64,000 nt of DNA from Larix kaempferi (Eukaryota; Streptophyta; Pinopsida; Pinales; Pinaceae). Under the pieces are notes generated by a model. The model was given only the letters and a program-made list of their open reading frames with translations. It was not told the DNA's origin and ran no database searches. This document shows, piece after piece, positions 1 to 10,400 of this stretch. Position numbers and translations under genes: made by a program. Positions within the stretch are counted from its first letter, which is position 1. Every line of letters begins with the position of its first letter. The stretch covers positions 1-64,000 of the forward strand of contig BSBM01003398.1 of the NCBI GenBank assembly GCA_027924585.1, in the 5' to 3' direction.

Positions 1-128
1 TTGTATTTGCGGGAAGGACTAGTAGCTTTTCCAAGGTAATCTTATTACGTCTTTGGTGCCAAGTGTTATGGCAAAGAGAACGGGAAAGCTTGAAGAAAAG
101 TATGTCGAACTAGGGTAAGCTATTGCCT

Positions 129-145
129 CCCCGGCAACGGCGCCA
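129..145 (-). other. Duplicate tRNA-Asp type primer-binding site (inner copy)
   Basis: The plus strand reads CCCCGGCAACGGCGCCA, which to my knowledge is the 3' end, with CCA, of plant tRNA-Asp(GUC). On the element's minus strand this is a perfect PBS. It lies about 87 bp inside the functional PBS and is followed by ATATGTTA, which copies the first bases of the LTR border. A local duplication has evidently carried PBS and LTR edge together. The same arrangement recurs at 7377-7393. Confidence 0.8.
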
Positions 146-215
146 ATATGTTAGGCAAAGAGAAGGGGAGGAGAGCTTTAAAATAATATATCAAACCAGG
201 GTAAGCCTATGCCTT

Positions 216-232
216 CCCCGGCAACGGCGCCA
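216..232 (-). other. Primer-binding site (tRNA-Asp type), LTR-adjacent
   Basis: A 17-base match to the tRNA-Asp 3' end lies three bases from the LTR start at 236, the normal PBS position for a minus-strand Ty3/gypsy element. It sets the direction of transcription, which agrees with the minus-strand gag at 7022-6472. Confidence 0.9.
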
Positions 233-2174
233 AAATGTTATCACCTAAACTGTAGTTACCCCTATGGATAGATCCAGTCATGGATGGCAATAGGGAAGGG
301 CAACTCTAAAGGTGCAACCACGATCACCTCGACCTCCAAAATGTATGGTTGTCACGCCAGTCGAGGCAACCTTCGCTTTATGTTATCTAGCCCAGATAAC
401 AAAGGGGGAGACCCGATCTACTCCCGACAGGAGAGATCAAAACCAAGACACCAAATCAGGGTATTTCTAGGTGAAGTTAGGTGTATGGTTTATCCTAGAC
501 CTAAGGATGAAGTCACAAACCAAGTGAGGGTTTAATAGGTGTAGTTTTGGTTCATAGTTGAATGTGAGAGTGACTTATGATGTTGGTAGTAAGATCTAGG
601 GCTAGTGTACTAGTTCAATGTCAAGGATCCACTGCCTTGGGAACCGTGTCCAATGCAGGGTAATCTATGGGTTTAATTGGGGCTAACTAGTACAAGTGAC
701 AAGTTTGACCATAGTTCATGATAGCTTCAAGGGTATAGTTCACCATGCAAAAGTTCAAACCACAAGTCAATCCAACATTCTAGGAAAGTTGAGTTAACTT
801 GGAGAGAGGCCAGTGCCTTGGGAATTGGGAAGCGGAGTCAAAGTAGGGTTGACTTGAGGTTTAGGACTCCTAGTACTTGGGACAAGTGGACAATAAGTTC
901 TTGATGGATGAATGTGTCTAGATCTAGGTTTGACCCAAGTGGACCACAATCCCTAAAAACAAGGAATGCAGTCCCCAAGGCAAGATTTGACAAAGTGACA
1001 GTCTAGACCTAGGTTTTGAATTATTCCGGTTCCGGATCCGCAAGAATCTCAAGTACCCAGTTCCTCGAAGTGAGTGAACTCACTTCTCCAAGGTGGTGCG
1101 ACTTTGCCCAAGGAGGCCTAAAAGTGGGTTTAGGTAGGTCAAATCAAGTCGGATGGCATCCAAATTTTAGATCCGGGTAGATCAGTCAAGTAGGGGTATG
1201 GATCTATAATTTCGTGGCAATCCACCGGTTAGATCTTAGTAGATCTGAGTTTAAGTGTTCCAAGTGGTCCAAAATGGGGATTAAATCCCTTAAAATGTGG
1301 AATGGGGTCCACAAGGTGAATTTCAAGAAAGGGACAACCTGGGTGTATGTTATTTGATGTGTAGATGTCAAATCAAGTGGAATCTCAAACACCCATCGCT
1401 TAGATCTAGGTCAACCTGCTCAAATGGTGAAGTGCGCCTTCCTTGGGAGAAGCTAGGTTGGTTTGGGAGATGGGTCAAACGGAAGCCAATCCTCACCAAA
1501 CTATAGATCCGGGATGCCGTGGATGCTATAGAGGTGGGTTTTCAATATCATGCCCAACAACCCACTAGATCTTAGTAGATCTAAGAAAATGCAAAATTGG
1601 GGTTTTGATTAATTAGGGTTTTAAGTGTTTTTGACAATTGGATAGACTATGGAGATAGAACTTACCTTGAGATCATACCTGAATGATGTGGTTGAGATGC
1701 CTTGATGTTGAGGAAGATTCCCGCAGAGATCAAATGAGAGATTGTTGATTTGCTTGCCAATTTGATGCCCTAGTCCACAAGTGCGCCTTCCTCTACCTGT
1801 CGAACCAAGGAATGAAATTCAATCAGTAAGATCAAGTATGGAAGAAATACAAGAGAAATGCAAATAGTAACATGAAATAGAAGGTCCTGGGACAGTAATA
1901 CTCCCTGTTACCAACGAAGAGCTCCAAAGAAGAAGTAGGGAGAGTCTTCCCCTACCAATACCTCCTCCTTCAAGCAAATCGGCCTCCACCTGTAGATGCA
2001 AAAATCGTGGTACAATAGATATGGCAAACAAGATCTCCAATAACTCAGTGCAAAGGAAGAACCAACGAACGAACACCAAAAACATTCACCACAACATTGG
2101 AGATAGATGCAATAATAATTTTCTATTCCAATAATCCAGAGCCAAAAGTCCCTTTACAATGAGAGGCTCTCTCC

Positions 2175-2182
2175 TTTAAATA
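2175..2182 (-). promoter_or_regulatory. Candidate LTR TATA box
   Basis: The minus strand reads CCTATTTAAAGG, followed about 15-25 bases downstream by CTCTCATTGTAAAGGG. The same pair is conserved at 9424-9431, 16695-16702, 23932-23939 and 37771-37778. It is the best candidate for the F1 core promoter, with U3 to its right and R-U5 to its left on the plus map. Confidence 0.6.
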
Positions 2183-3706
2183 GGAAGGAGAGGCACCAAA
2201 ACCCTAACCACTTTTTGAATGAGTGGCTAAGATTAAAAGATACAAATGTCTAATCAATGGTTGAGATGAGCTCAACAACATAATACATGGATCACACATA
2301 AAATATAATATAAGTGGACAAAATCGCCCTAGAAGAGGGGAATCCCACCAAATCATGATGATGAAATATCATAAGAGGCTTATGGTGGGTCCAAGGGGTA
2401 ATTTTATCCCTCCTTGGTCAATCCCCATAGCACAATAACCAATAAATAATCATGAATGTACCAAATCGTGCCTCCATAGTGAAGTCGTGGTCCTCAAAAG
2501 ACCTCAAAAATCCACAGAAAGTGCCATAAGTGATGGATGCGGGCCCCGATGAAGCTGAAACTGCTGGAGAAGGTGTGGAAGGTCCCGATCTATCATCACT
2601 GATCATCCCATGCCATAACTTTGCCTCAGTAGCCCAAATCGATTTCCTCAATAGCCATTTCTACCAATCCTGAAATGCCTCGTGAAGCGTGAAACTGCCC
2701 CAAACAGCCTCCTGGAGTGCTGGCGCTGTCAAGGTGAGGGCACCAATGTGTCCGGGAGGGTGTAATATGGTAAAAACAAGTGGCTGGACCACCCCCTCCA
2801 TCATCAGCGCCCTAGGTCAACCGGATAAAAGTCATCTCTGCTCCGACAGGGCCTCCAACAGACCGAAACTGCACTGGGACAGCCTACTGAGGCTCAATCA
2901 TCACTGTAAGTGCCCGGAACTGAAAACAAACTGTCCCATTGGACTCAGAAGGTCCAAATCTATCCAAGATGTGTACTCATACACCATATGAGTCTCTGCA
3001 TGATCAAAATAAATATCCAATATACCGGAACAGGGCCAATAATAATGTGATGTACATATACAAATACTGCTGAAACCCCAGAATCATCATCATAACCCTG
3101 TAGCTGCTGCATAGAATCATCCTGTATGTGTACATAGACCATATATCATCTATCCATATCATCATAAGGTCTAACATCTCATGTCCCATGGTCCTCCATG
3201 GTCAAACTAGGTCCAACCATGACCAAATATAACTCAGTCCATCATCCAAGGCTGCTGAAGAGTATCACGGTTAATACATGCTTTACAATTTATTCAAATA
3301 GCAATTATAACACAGAGTAATCATGACTGGCGATCTAAATCCAAATATATAGTGTCGTTAATTATTATTATTACTCAGATTAGACTTTCAGGATCATACT
3401 CACTTCATAGTTGTGATCAATTTGCTAGTGAAGGGTGAAGGCTAAATTAATTTGGCTAGGCTAAGGGATGACTTAACTGTCTTGACTTTGTGACACTTTG
3501 GCAAGGGAAAGGGAATACACCATAGTATATACTGAATGAGCAATAACACAGGGAATGGCGGTGTCTCACAAATGGATGAGTTGTTTAAAGAGGGTTTATT
3601 CACCTTCACAGATGCGCACAATCCATAATACAAATAAGGCCAGCAATTGTTTAGATATAGCATTTAAGTTCTATTGCTTTCTGGGCCTGAAGTTTCCATA
3701 GCCTTG

Positions 3707-3739
3707 ATCTATGTGTGTTTACAAACACATTGCATAGAT
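3707..3739. repeat. U3 inverted repeat, variant ATCTATG/CATAGAT
   Basis: Outer arms ATCTATG and CATAGAT enclose inner arms TGTGTTT and AAACACA. It is found in every F1 LTR (10957-10989, 18269-18301 and others). A second version nearby has different but still complementary outer arms. Confidence 0.75.
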
Positions 3740-3900
3740 TTACATTTTTCTTTAGGCTTTCTGCTGCAGGTGTGTTTTTAAGGCACTTGTTTACCTGAGC
3801 ACTTCTAGGTGTGTCATGGACAGCTTGTTTACCTAGGTATTTGTTTTCCAAAAGATACAACATTTTATTTTTATTGCCATGTTCATTTGGCATGCCTCTC

Positions 3901-3932
3901 ATTCATGTGTGTTTAGAACACATTGCATGAAT
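3901..3932. repeat. U3 inverted repeat, variant ATTCATG/CATGAAT
   Basis: It has the same inner core as 3707-3739, but the outer arms are ATTCATG and CATGAAT. The changed positions keep pairing. Counterparts are at 11151-11183 and 18462-18494. In this copy the inner right arm has lost one A compared with the others. Confidence 0.75.
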
Positions 3933-4765
3933 GGGATTTTCATACAAGATATAACATTTCATTTTTCCAGATTTTGTATTCATGGCAGCACTAAAAGTTT
4001 CAGGTTTAGCCAACACAACTTTAGTGACTAGGGGGAGTCCACAAGGAACTCCAACTCACCATAGATAAGTTTTGTCACCAACTCAGAGCCGAGACACAAT
4101 AAACAGGGAAGCTCATCCAATACAGAGGCTACAGTGGGGAAAAGTCCTCCATGCCACTAGTCAAGTAGTAAGTCAGGGTAATAATCTAAAAGGTAGGCCA
4201 TGGATGGATGAAGACAATGAAATGATGGAGCCAACACTAGCAAGCCAGAGAATGGTGTAATGATCACCTCTATTCTCCCTAAGGAGGGTATGTACCAATG
4301 AGTATGAATAGTGAACTTCTAAGTCTGAGTAGGGACAATATAATATATATAATAGATCAACCAGGTCCATATATCTATATGATCGCCAGATCATGACACT
4401 AAGTGCTAAGACATGCTATAAGAATAAGCATAAAAGCAATCTAACCATAACACTATGATATACCTGCTGAGTCATATACCTGAAAGCTCATCCACCTGTA
4501 CCATCATCTGTCCTCTGAGACTGCTGCTGTAACTCTGGGCACTACTGTCTGCTCTGTACCAATGATATAATGACTACAACGGTCATCTCTCTGAGTGTCC
4601 TGAAACTCAGTCATGGCATGGGGAATGCAACTGCTGTCCACAATCTGATAGTGATCCAATATAGATGCTCATCTCGACATCTCAAATGCAAGGGAACTGG
4701 CTGAATAGTGTACTGGAATGAGAAAAATAATGTATGGTAGCCCGGCTACTATATATGTGATAACA

Positions 4766-4831
4766 TCTGGCTCCGGCTGGGACAAGTGCTCTGCTGAAAT
4801 GAGCGCTTGAGAACCTCAGAATCTCTGGTCC
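4766..4831 (-). other. Conserved 66-bp block before F1 3' LTR (PPT position)
   Basis: On the minus strand this block reads from GGACCAGAGATTCTG to GGAGCCAGA just before TGTTATCAC. The plus-strand F3 element has the same block at 12718-12783, before its own 3' LTR. The place where a polypurine tract should be holds only the short, mixed GGAGCCAGA. The 66-bp length is equal in both families, which argues for a shared priming or packaging role (inference). Confidence 0.7.
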
Positions 4832-5233
4832 TCGAACTCTGCTACTCGAATCCACGATCCAGCATTCGACCATTTTATTTCCAGCTTTTATTCTTGCAAC
4901 CTATTTTCTGCATTCACAAACATCAAAAATACCTCATGCCGCATGTGTGGGAAAAAATATAAATCAACTGAAATAAAATCTACTCTGTGTCAGAAATATA
5001 AATGCATGAAATATATAAATGCTGAAAGTAAACAAAACTACTGACATAATTTGCAAAATTTGAAATTTATTGTGCAGGAAAAGAAAAAGTGACAGGTACT
5101 CATTTAAACTAGGAGCTTACAAAGGAGCTTAGAGACTAAAGGTGCCAGACTCAATGGCTGAAAAGACTAACTACTGCCCAAGTAGGCTTATTCGGTTTCC
5201 TACCTACCCTAATCTAACCAGTCATCACAAATG
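4832..5233 (-). other. F1 internal 3' untranslated segment
   Basis: About 400 bp lie between the stop of the gag-type protein and the conserved pre-LTR block. It is AT-rich, with stops in all frames. It is also present in element B (19395-19814). I see no further feature in it. Confidence 0.6.
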
Positions 5234-6598
5234 TTAGGTAAAATCATAAATCCAGTGCAACCATTCATCAAATAGGTTAATGATTCTTATTTGATTTTTG
5301 ATAATAGAACAAGTCAAGATTGGGCTAAAGATCAACAAATTTAAGGGCACAGTCTTCTTGATTTGTTCATAAATTGAAGAATGGTTTGAATGATGTAATA
5401 TGAAATTATGCCAAGGAGAAGACTGACTAATGCAAACATCCTCCATCAAAGAACTGATAGGATCATAAAATTTATGCAAGTTAAACTCAGAGATGGATAG
5501 ATGAAAGACATAAGACATGTGATTCGATTCATTTTCACACAAATTCACTTTTTCATTTACTTCTCTCACATACTCAATTTTATTCTCCTTGGGACTGATG
5601 ATCAAAAATTCAAGTGGGGATAAATTAAAGCTTAAAAGACGGAAAATAAAAGTCAGATCCACTTGATGCTCAAAAATGGAGAGAATATGGAATTGATCTT
5701 TAAACACCTTTTCTAGCCACCAAGAATGATTGATAACTTGACAACATACATTATGGTTCCAAAGTGACTGAAAAGGGACATGAAGTGCTTTTTCTCCAAA
5801 CATGTAATCATGCTTATACTTCCTATTAAAAATTTCCAAGGCAAAAGATTGACTAGAGCCCCAACCCAAAGATGATTGAAAGAATTGGGAAAGGAGGGTG
5901 GATTGCAAATATGAAATTTCTCCCAAATGGATAGACAAGTTCGACCTTAGATTTTGATAATAGAAAACATTCTTTACTCTAGGAATTATTTCAAGCTTTT
6001 GATCAAGTTTAATATTTACAATCTGAGGGCAAGATTGACCACAACTATCTAACTCTAAGCTATCTTGGCTAAGGATAAAAAAAGGAAAATTTAAAGACTC
6101 ATTATAAGAAGTGGAGCAAAGATTAGAATATCTAGTATGATTCACTAATTCATCCTCTCCTTGAGATTGACTTATTGATTCATCATTAAATTCAAACGAG
6201 GATAAATGATCATTTTTATTCAATTTGTCAGGGATAAAATTAACAAGCTCATTTAAAACATCCTGATTATTTGCACAATGATCATGTGAAAGTACTAGTA
6301 AATGATCTTGGTTAATGTCTCCACTTTCTTCTTCTTCAGTAAGTTGATAAGGAATTGAATGATCATTAAATACAGAATGACTAATGAGTCTCTCTGAGGG
6401 GGGAATTTCAATAGACCTGTTAACTAGAGGCTCATCCTCAGAAATCCCCTCAGGATTAGGGCTAGGACTACCTAAAAAGCAATTTGAAAACTTATGGTTT
6501 GTACAATGATTAAAGATTTGACTTTCGATTGACTCAAAAGTAGAAGACTTATCATTAGAAGAAATTGGGCAGGAAAGGTCATCTCCAGATGTTGACAA
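5234..6598 (-). CDS. Unassigned C-terminal region of F1 gag-type protein (454 codons)
   Basis: This long minus-strand frame follows the gag domain. In element B the gag domain runs straight into the start of this region without a stop, so both were originally one protein of roughly 600 residues. The start shown is merely the first Met after a frameshift. The protein is rich in Ser, Asn, His and acidic residues in its first half. The second half is rich in Phe, Leu, Ile and Trp, with repeated short hydrophobic stretches but no clear membrane helix series. I see no zinc knuckle, no protease DSG/DTG, no RT motif and no integrase motif. It ends 468 bp before the LTR. Related sequence is kept in element B at 19815-20501. 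Function is unknown; a decayed pol or an env-like position are alternatives I cannot support. Confidence 0.6.
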   Translation of the reverse strand: MSTSGDDLSCPISSNDKSSTFESIESQIFNHCTNHKFSNCFLGSPSPNPEGISEDEPLVNRSIEIPPSERLISHSVFNDHSIPYQLTEEEESGDINQDHLLVLSHDHCANNQDVLNELVNFIPDKLNKNDHLSSFEFNDESISQSQGEDELVNHTRYSNLCSTSYNESLNFPFFILSQDSLELDSCGQSCPQIVNIKLDQKLEIIPRVKNVFYYQNLRSNLSIHLGEISYLQSTLLSQFFQSSLGWGSSQSFALEIFNRKYKHDYMFGEKALHVPFQSLWNHNVCCQVINHSWWLEKVFKDQFHILSIFEHQVDLTFIFRLLSFNLSPLEFLIISPKENKIEYVREVNEKVNLCENESNHMSYVFHLSISEFNLHKFYDPISSLMEDVCISQSSPWHNFILHHSNHSSIYEQIKKTVPLNLLIFSPILTCSIIKNQIRIINLFDEWLHWIYDFT

Positions 6599-7022
6599 AT
6601 CACTGATATTTGATTGTTAAATGATTCCACAATAGGATCGGAAAGGGGAAGGTTTTGATCTTGGATTTGATTTGAAAGATACATATCATCGAATTCACTT
6701 CCCCATTCTTCTAGGAATTTATTTTCAAACATGTCATAACCAGAAATGCTATTGGTTTCAAATTCGAAAGCCAGAGTCCAGCTCTTTCTTTGAAAGATGA
6801 AGCCAATAGTCTCATACACACATCCTCATGGGTTATGGATAATTCTTTAATAATTTCCCTAAAATGTTCAAGGTGCCTCCTAGCAGAGATTTCATAACTT
6901 CCATCGAAAATAGGCAACCTTGCACATGCTTGATGAGGAATATGATGAGGATACCCAACAATTTTTGAAAAGTCAAAAACTTTTAAACGACCGAAAGTTC
7001 TAGGTCGCTCAGAAGCAGCCAT
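6472..7022 (-). pseudogene. F1 gag N-terminal domain, frameshifted
   Basis: The start Met lies 440 bp from the PBS. Residues 1-30 include IVGYPHHIPHQ, then LPIFDGSYEISARRHLEHF and EDVCMRLLASSFKERAGLWL, the layout of a plant Ty3/gypsy gag capsid domain. Element G has the same pattern (IVGYPH, LPSFQGN, MKLFALSLEE). Compared with element B, copy A has lost one base near 6752 and another near 6606, so the frame breaks at residue about 90 and shifts again before the C-terminal region. In B the same region is open. The product, if intact, would be a virus-like-particle structural protein. No zinc knuckle is visible. Confidence 0.8.
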
Positions 7023-7026
7023 GGAT

Positions 7027-7056
7027 AATAATTTTTTTTTTTTTTTTTTTTTTTTA
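7027..7056. repeat. Poly(T) tract (poly(A) on element strand)
   Basis: An uninterrupted run of about 25 T lies just upstream of the F1 gag start codon. Element B has a shorter AT-rich version at 21596-21640. It is a simple homopolymer in the leader of the element RNA and is prone to length change and sequencing error. Confidence 0.8.
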
Positions 7057-7376
7057 ATATTTTATACTTTTTATATTTATTTTTAAATTCAAGAACCTGA
7101 AAACAAAATGATGCACCCCATGGATTCTAGATAATGATAAGATCTGTCTAAATTCTAGTGTTATAGGGATGTAAATGAGCTCGCTCCTCAGCGGAGTCAC
7201 GATTGGGAGTCGCCAGGTAGATTTAACCCTTCTACCAAGATATGTGTCGTTGTATTTGCGGGAAGGACTAGTAGCTTTTCCAAGGTAATCTTATTACGTC
7301 TTTGGTGCCAAGTGTTATGGCAAAGAGAACGGGAAAGCTTGAAGAAAGTATGTCGAACTAGGGTAAGCTATTGCCT

Positions 7377-7393
7377 CCCCGGCAACGGCGCCA
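7377..7393 (-). other. Duplicate primer-binding site (inner copy), second unit
   Basis: It repeats the site at 129-145: a 17-base tRNA-Asp match followed by ATATGTTAGG, about 86 bp inside the LTR-adjacent site. Presence in both units shows the duplication predates the tandem array. Confidence 0.8.
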
Positions 7394-7462
7394 ATATGTT
7401 AGGCAAGAGAAGGGGAGGAGAGCTTTAAAATAATATATCAAACCAGGGTAAGCCTATGCCTT

Positions 7463-7479
7463 CCCCGGCAACGGCGCCA
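7463..7479 (-). other. Primer-binding site of F1 element A
   Basis: CCCCGGCAACGGCGCCA on the plus strand lies three bases from the LTR start at 7483. Transcription is therefore minus strand: LTR 7483-12016 is the 5' LTR and gag follows at 7022. Confidence 0.9.
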
Positions 7480-7482
7480 AAA

Positions 7483-10400
7483 TGTTATCACCTAAACTGT
7501 AGTTACCCCTATGGATAGATCCAGTCATGGATGGCAATAGGGAAGGGCAACTCTAAAGGTGCAACCACGATCACCTCGACCTCCAAAATGTATGGTTGTC
7601 ACGCCAGTCGAGGCAACCTTCGCTTTATGTTATCTAGCCCAGATAACAAAGGGGGAGACCCGATCTACTCCCGACAGGAGAGATCAAAACCAAGACACCA
7701 AATCAGGGTATTTCTAGGTGAAGTTAGGTGTATGGTTTATCCTAGACCTAAGGATGAAGTCACAAACCAAGTGAGGGTTTAATAGGTGTAGTTTTGGTTC
7801 ATAGTTGAATGTGAGAGTGACTTATGATGTTGGTAGTAAGATCTAGGGCTAGTGTACTAGTTCAATGTCAAAGGATCCACTGCCTTGGGAACCGTGTCCA
7901 ATGCAGGGTAATCTATGGGTTTAATTGGGGCTAACTAGTACAAGTGACAAGTTTGACCATAGTTCATGATAGCTTCAAGGGTATAGTTCACCATGCAAAA
8001 GTCAAACCACAAGTCAATCCAACATTCTAGGAAAGTTGAGTTAACTTGGAGAGAGGCCAGTGCCTTGGGAATTGGGAAGCGGAGTCAAAGTAGGGTTGAC
8101 TTGAGGTTTAGGACTCCTAGTACTTGGGACAAGTGGACAATAAAGTTCTTGATGGATGAATGTGTCTAGATCTAGGTTTGACCCAAGTGGACCACAATCC
8201 CTAAAAACAAGGAATGCAGTCCCCAAGGCAAGATTTGACAAAGTGACAGTCTAGACCTAGGTTTTGAATTATTCCGGTTCCGGATCCGCAAGAATCTCAA
8301 GTACCCAGTTCCTCGAAGTGAGTGAACTCACTTCTCCAAGGTGGTGCGACTTTGCCCAAGGAGGCCTAAAAGTGGGTTTAGGTAGGTCAAATCAAGTCGG
8401 ATGGCATCCAAATTTTAGATCCGGGTAGATCAGTCAAGTAGGGGTATGGATCTATAATTTCGTGGCAATCCACCGGTTAGATCTTAGTAGATCTGAGTTT
8501 AAGTGTTCCAAGTGGTCCAAAATGGGGATTAAATCCCTTAAAAATGTGGAATGGGGTCCACAAGGTGAATTTCAAGAAAGGGACAACCTGGGTGTATGTT
8601 ATTTGATGTGTAGATGTCAAATCAAGTGGAATCTCAAACACCCATCGCTTAGATCTAGGTCAACCTGCTCAAATGGTGAAGTGCGCCTTCCTTGGGAGAA
8701 GCTAGGTTGGTTTGGGAGATGGGTCAAACGGAAGCCAATCCTCACCAAACTATAGATCCGGGATGCCGTGGATGCTATAGAGGTGGGTTTTCAATATCAT
8801 GCCCAACAACCCACTAGATCTTAGTAGATCTAAGAAAATGCAAAATTGGGGTTTTGATTAATTAGGGTTTTAAGTGTTTTTGACAATTGGATAGACTATG
8901 GAGATAGAACTTACCTTGAGATCATACCTGAATGATGTGGTTGAGATGCCTTGATGTTGAGGAAGATTCCCGCAGAGATCAAATGAGAGATTGTTGATTT
9001 GCTTGCCAATTTGATGCCCTAGTCCACAAGTGCGCCTTCCTCTACCTGTCGAACCAAGGAATGAAATTCAATCAGTAAGATCAAGTATGGAAGAAATACA
9101 AGAGAAATGCAAATAGTAACATGAAATAGAAGGTCCTGGGACAGTAATACTCCCTGTTACCAACGAAGAGCTCCAAAGAAGAAGTAGGGAGAGTCTTCCC
9201 CTACCAATACCTCCTCCTTCAAGCAAATCGGCCTCCACCTGTAGATGCAAAAATCGTGGTACAATAGATATGGCAAACAAGATCTCCAATAACTCAGTGC
9301 AAAGGAAGAACCAACGAACGAACACCAAAAACATTCACCACAACATTGGAGATAGATGCAATAATAATTTTCTATTCCAATAATCCAGAGCCAAAAGTCC
9401 CTTTACAATGAGAGGCTCTCTCCTTTAAATAGGAAGGAGAGGGCACCAAAACCCTAACCACTTTTTGAATGAGTGGCTAAGATTAAAAGATACAAATGTC
9501 TAATCAATGGTTGAGATGAGCTCAACAACATAATACATGGATCACACATAAAATATAATATAAGTGGACAAAATCGCCCTAGAAGAGGGGAATCCCACCA
9601 AATCATGATGATGAAATATCATAAGAGGCTTATGGTGGGTCCAAGGGGTAATTTTATCCCTCCTTGGTCAATCCCCCATAGCACAATAACCAATAAATAA
9701 TCATGAATGTACCAAATCGTGCCTCCATAGTGAAGTCGTGGTCCTCAAAAGACCTCAAAAATCCACAGAAAGTGCCATAAGTGATGGATGCGGGCCCCGA
9801 TGAAGCTGAAACTGCTGGAGAAGGTGTGGAAGGTCCCGATCTATCATCACTGATCATCCCATGCCATAACTTTGCCTCAGTAGCCCAAATCGATTTCCTC
9901 AATAGCCATTTCTACCAATCCTGAAATGCCTCGTGAAGCGTGAAACTGCCCCAAACAGCCTCCTGGAGTGCTGGCGCTGTCAAGGTGAGGGCACCAATGT
10001 GTCCGGGAGGGTGTAATATGGTAAAAACAAGTGGCTGGACCACCCCCTCCATCATCAGCGCCCTAGGTCAACCGGATAAAAGTCATCTCTGCTCCGACAG
10101 GGCCTCCAACAGACCGAAACTGCACTGGGACAGCCTACTGAGGCTCAATCATCACTGTAAGTGCCCGGAACTGAAACAAACTGTCCCATTGGACTCAGAA
10201 GGTCCAAATCTATCCAAGATGTGTACTCATACACCATATGAGTCTCTGCATGATCAAAATAAATATCCAATATACCGGAACAGGGCCAATAATAATGTGA
10301 TGTACATATACAAATACTGCTGAAACCCCAGAATCATCATCATAACCCTGTAGCTGCTGCATAGAATCATCCTGTATGTGTACATAGACCATATATCATC

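Larger units (their letters stand above)
1..235 (-). mobile_element. F1 internal 5' leader with PBS, unit running off the left edge
   Basis: This stretch is nearly identical to 7250-7482, the leader between the 5' LTR and gag of the complete F1 unit. It therefore belongs to another F1 internal region whose gag and 3' LTR lie left of the window. Its presence beside the LTR at 236-4765 shows that this LTR is shared by two internal regions, so the locus is a tandem multi-LTR array and not a simple two-LTR element. Confidence 0.85.
236..4765 (-). repeat. F1 LTR (array copy 1, 4530 bp)
   Basis: It begins TGTTATCACC and ends GTGATAACA on the plus strand, so its termini are a perfect 9-bp inverted repeat with TG...CA ends. 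The right end is where similarity to the second copy stops (4766 versus 12017). A minus-strand TATTTAAA box is at 2175-2182 and two inverted repeats at 3707-3739 and 3901-3932. Short open frames inside it, such as 284-535 and 2689-2991, are not supported as genes because they recur only as LTR sequence. Confidence 0.92.

Noticed and set aside
129-232. tRNA-Asp gene
   Set aside because: Only the last 17 bases of the tRNA, including the CCA that is not gene-encoded in plants, are present next to the LTR. That defines a primer-binding site.
284-535. Repeated 83-codon frame (also 7531-7782) that looks conserved
   Set aside because: It lies just inside the F1 LTR edge and is conserved only because the LTR is duplicated. 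Diverged F1 copies break it.
2689-2991. 100-codon plus-strand frame in the F1 LTR, and similar frames at 9940-10323 and 17317-17610
   Set aside because: They differ in length between copies through one-base indels, lie in R/U5 on the antisense strand and have no recognisable motif.
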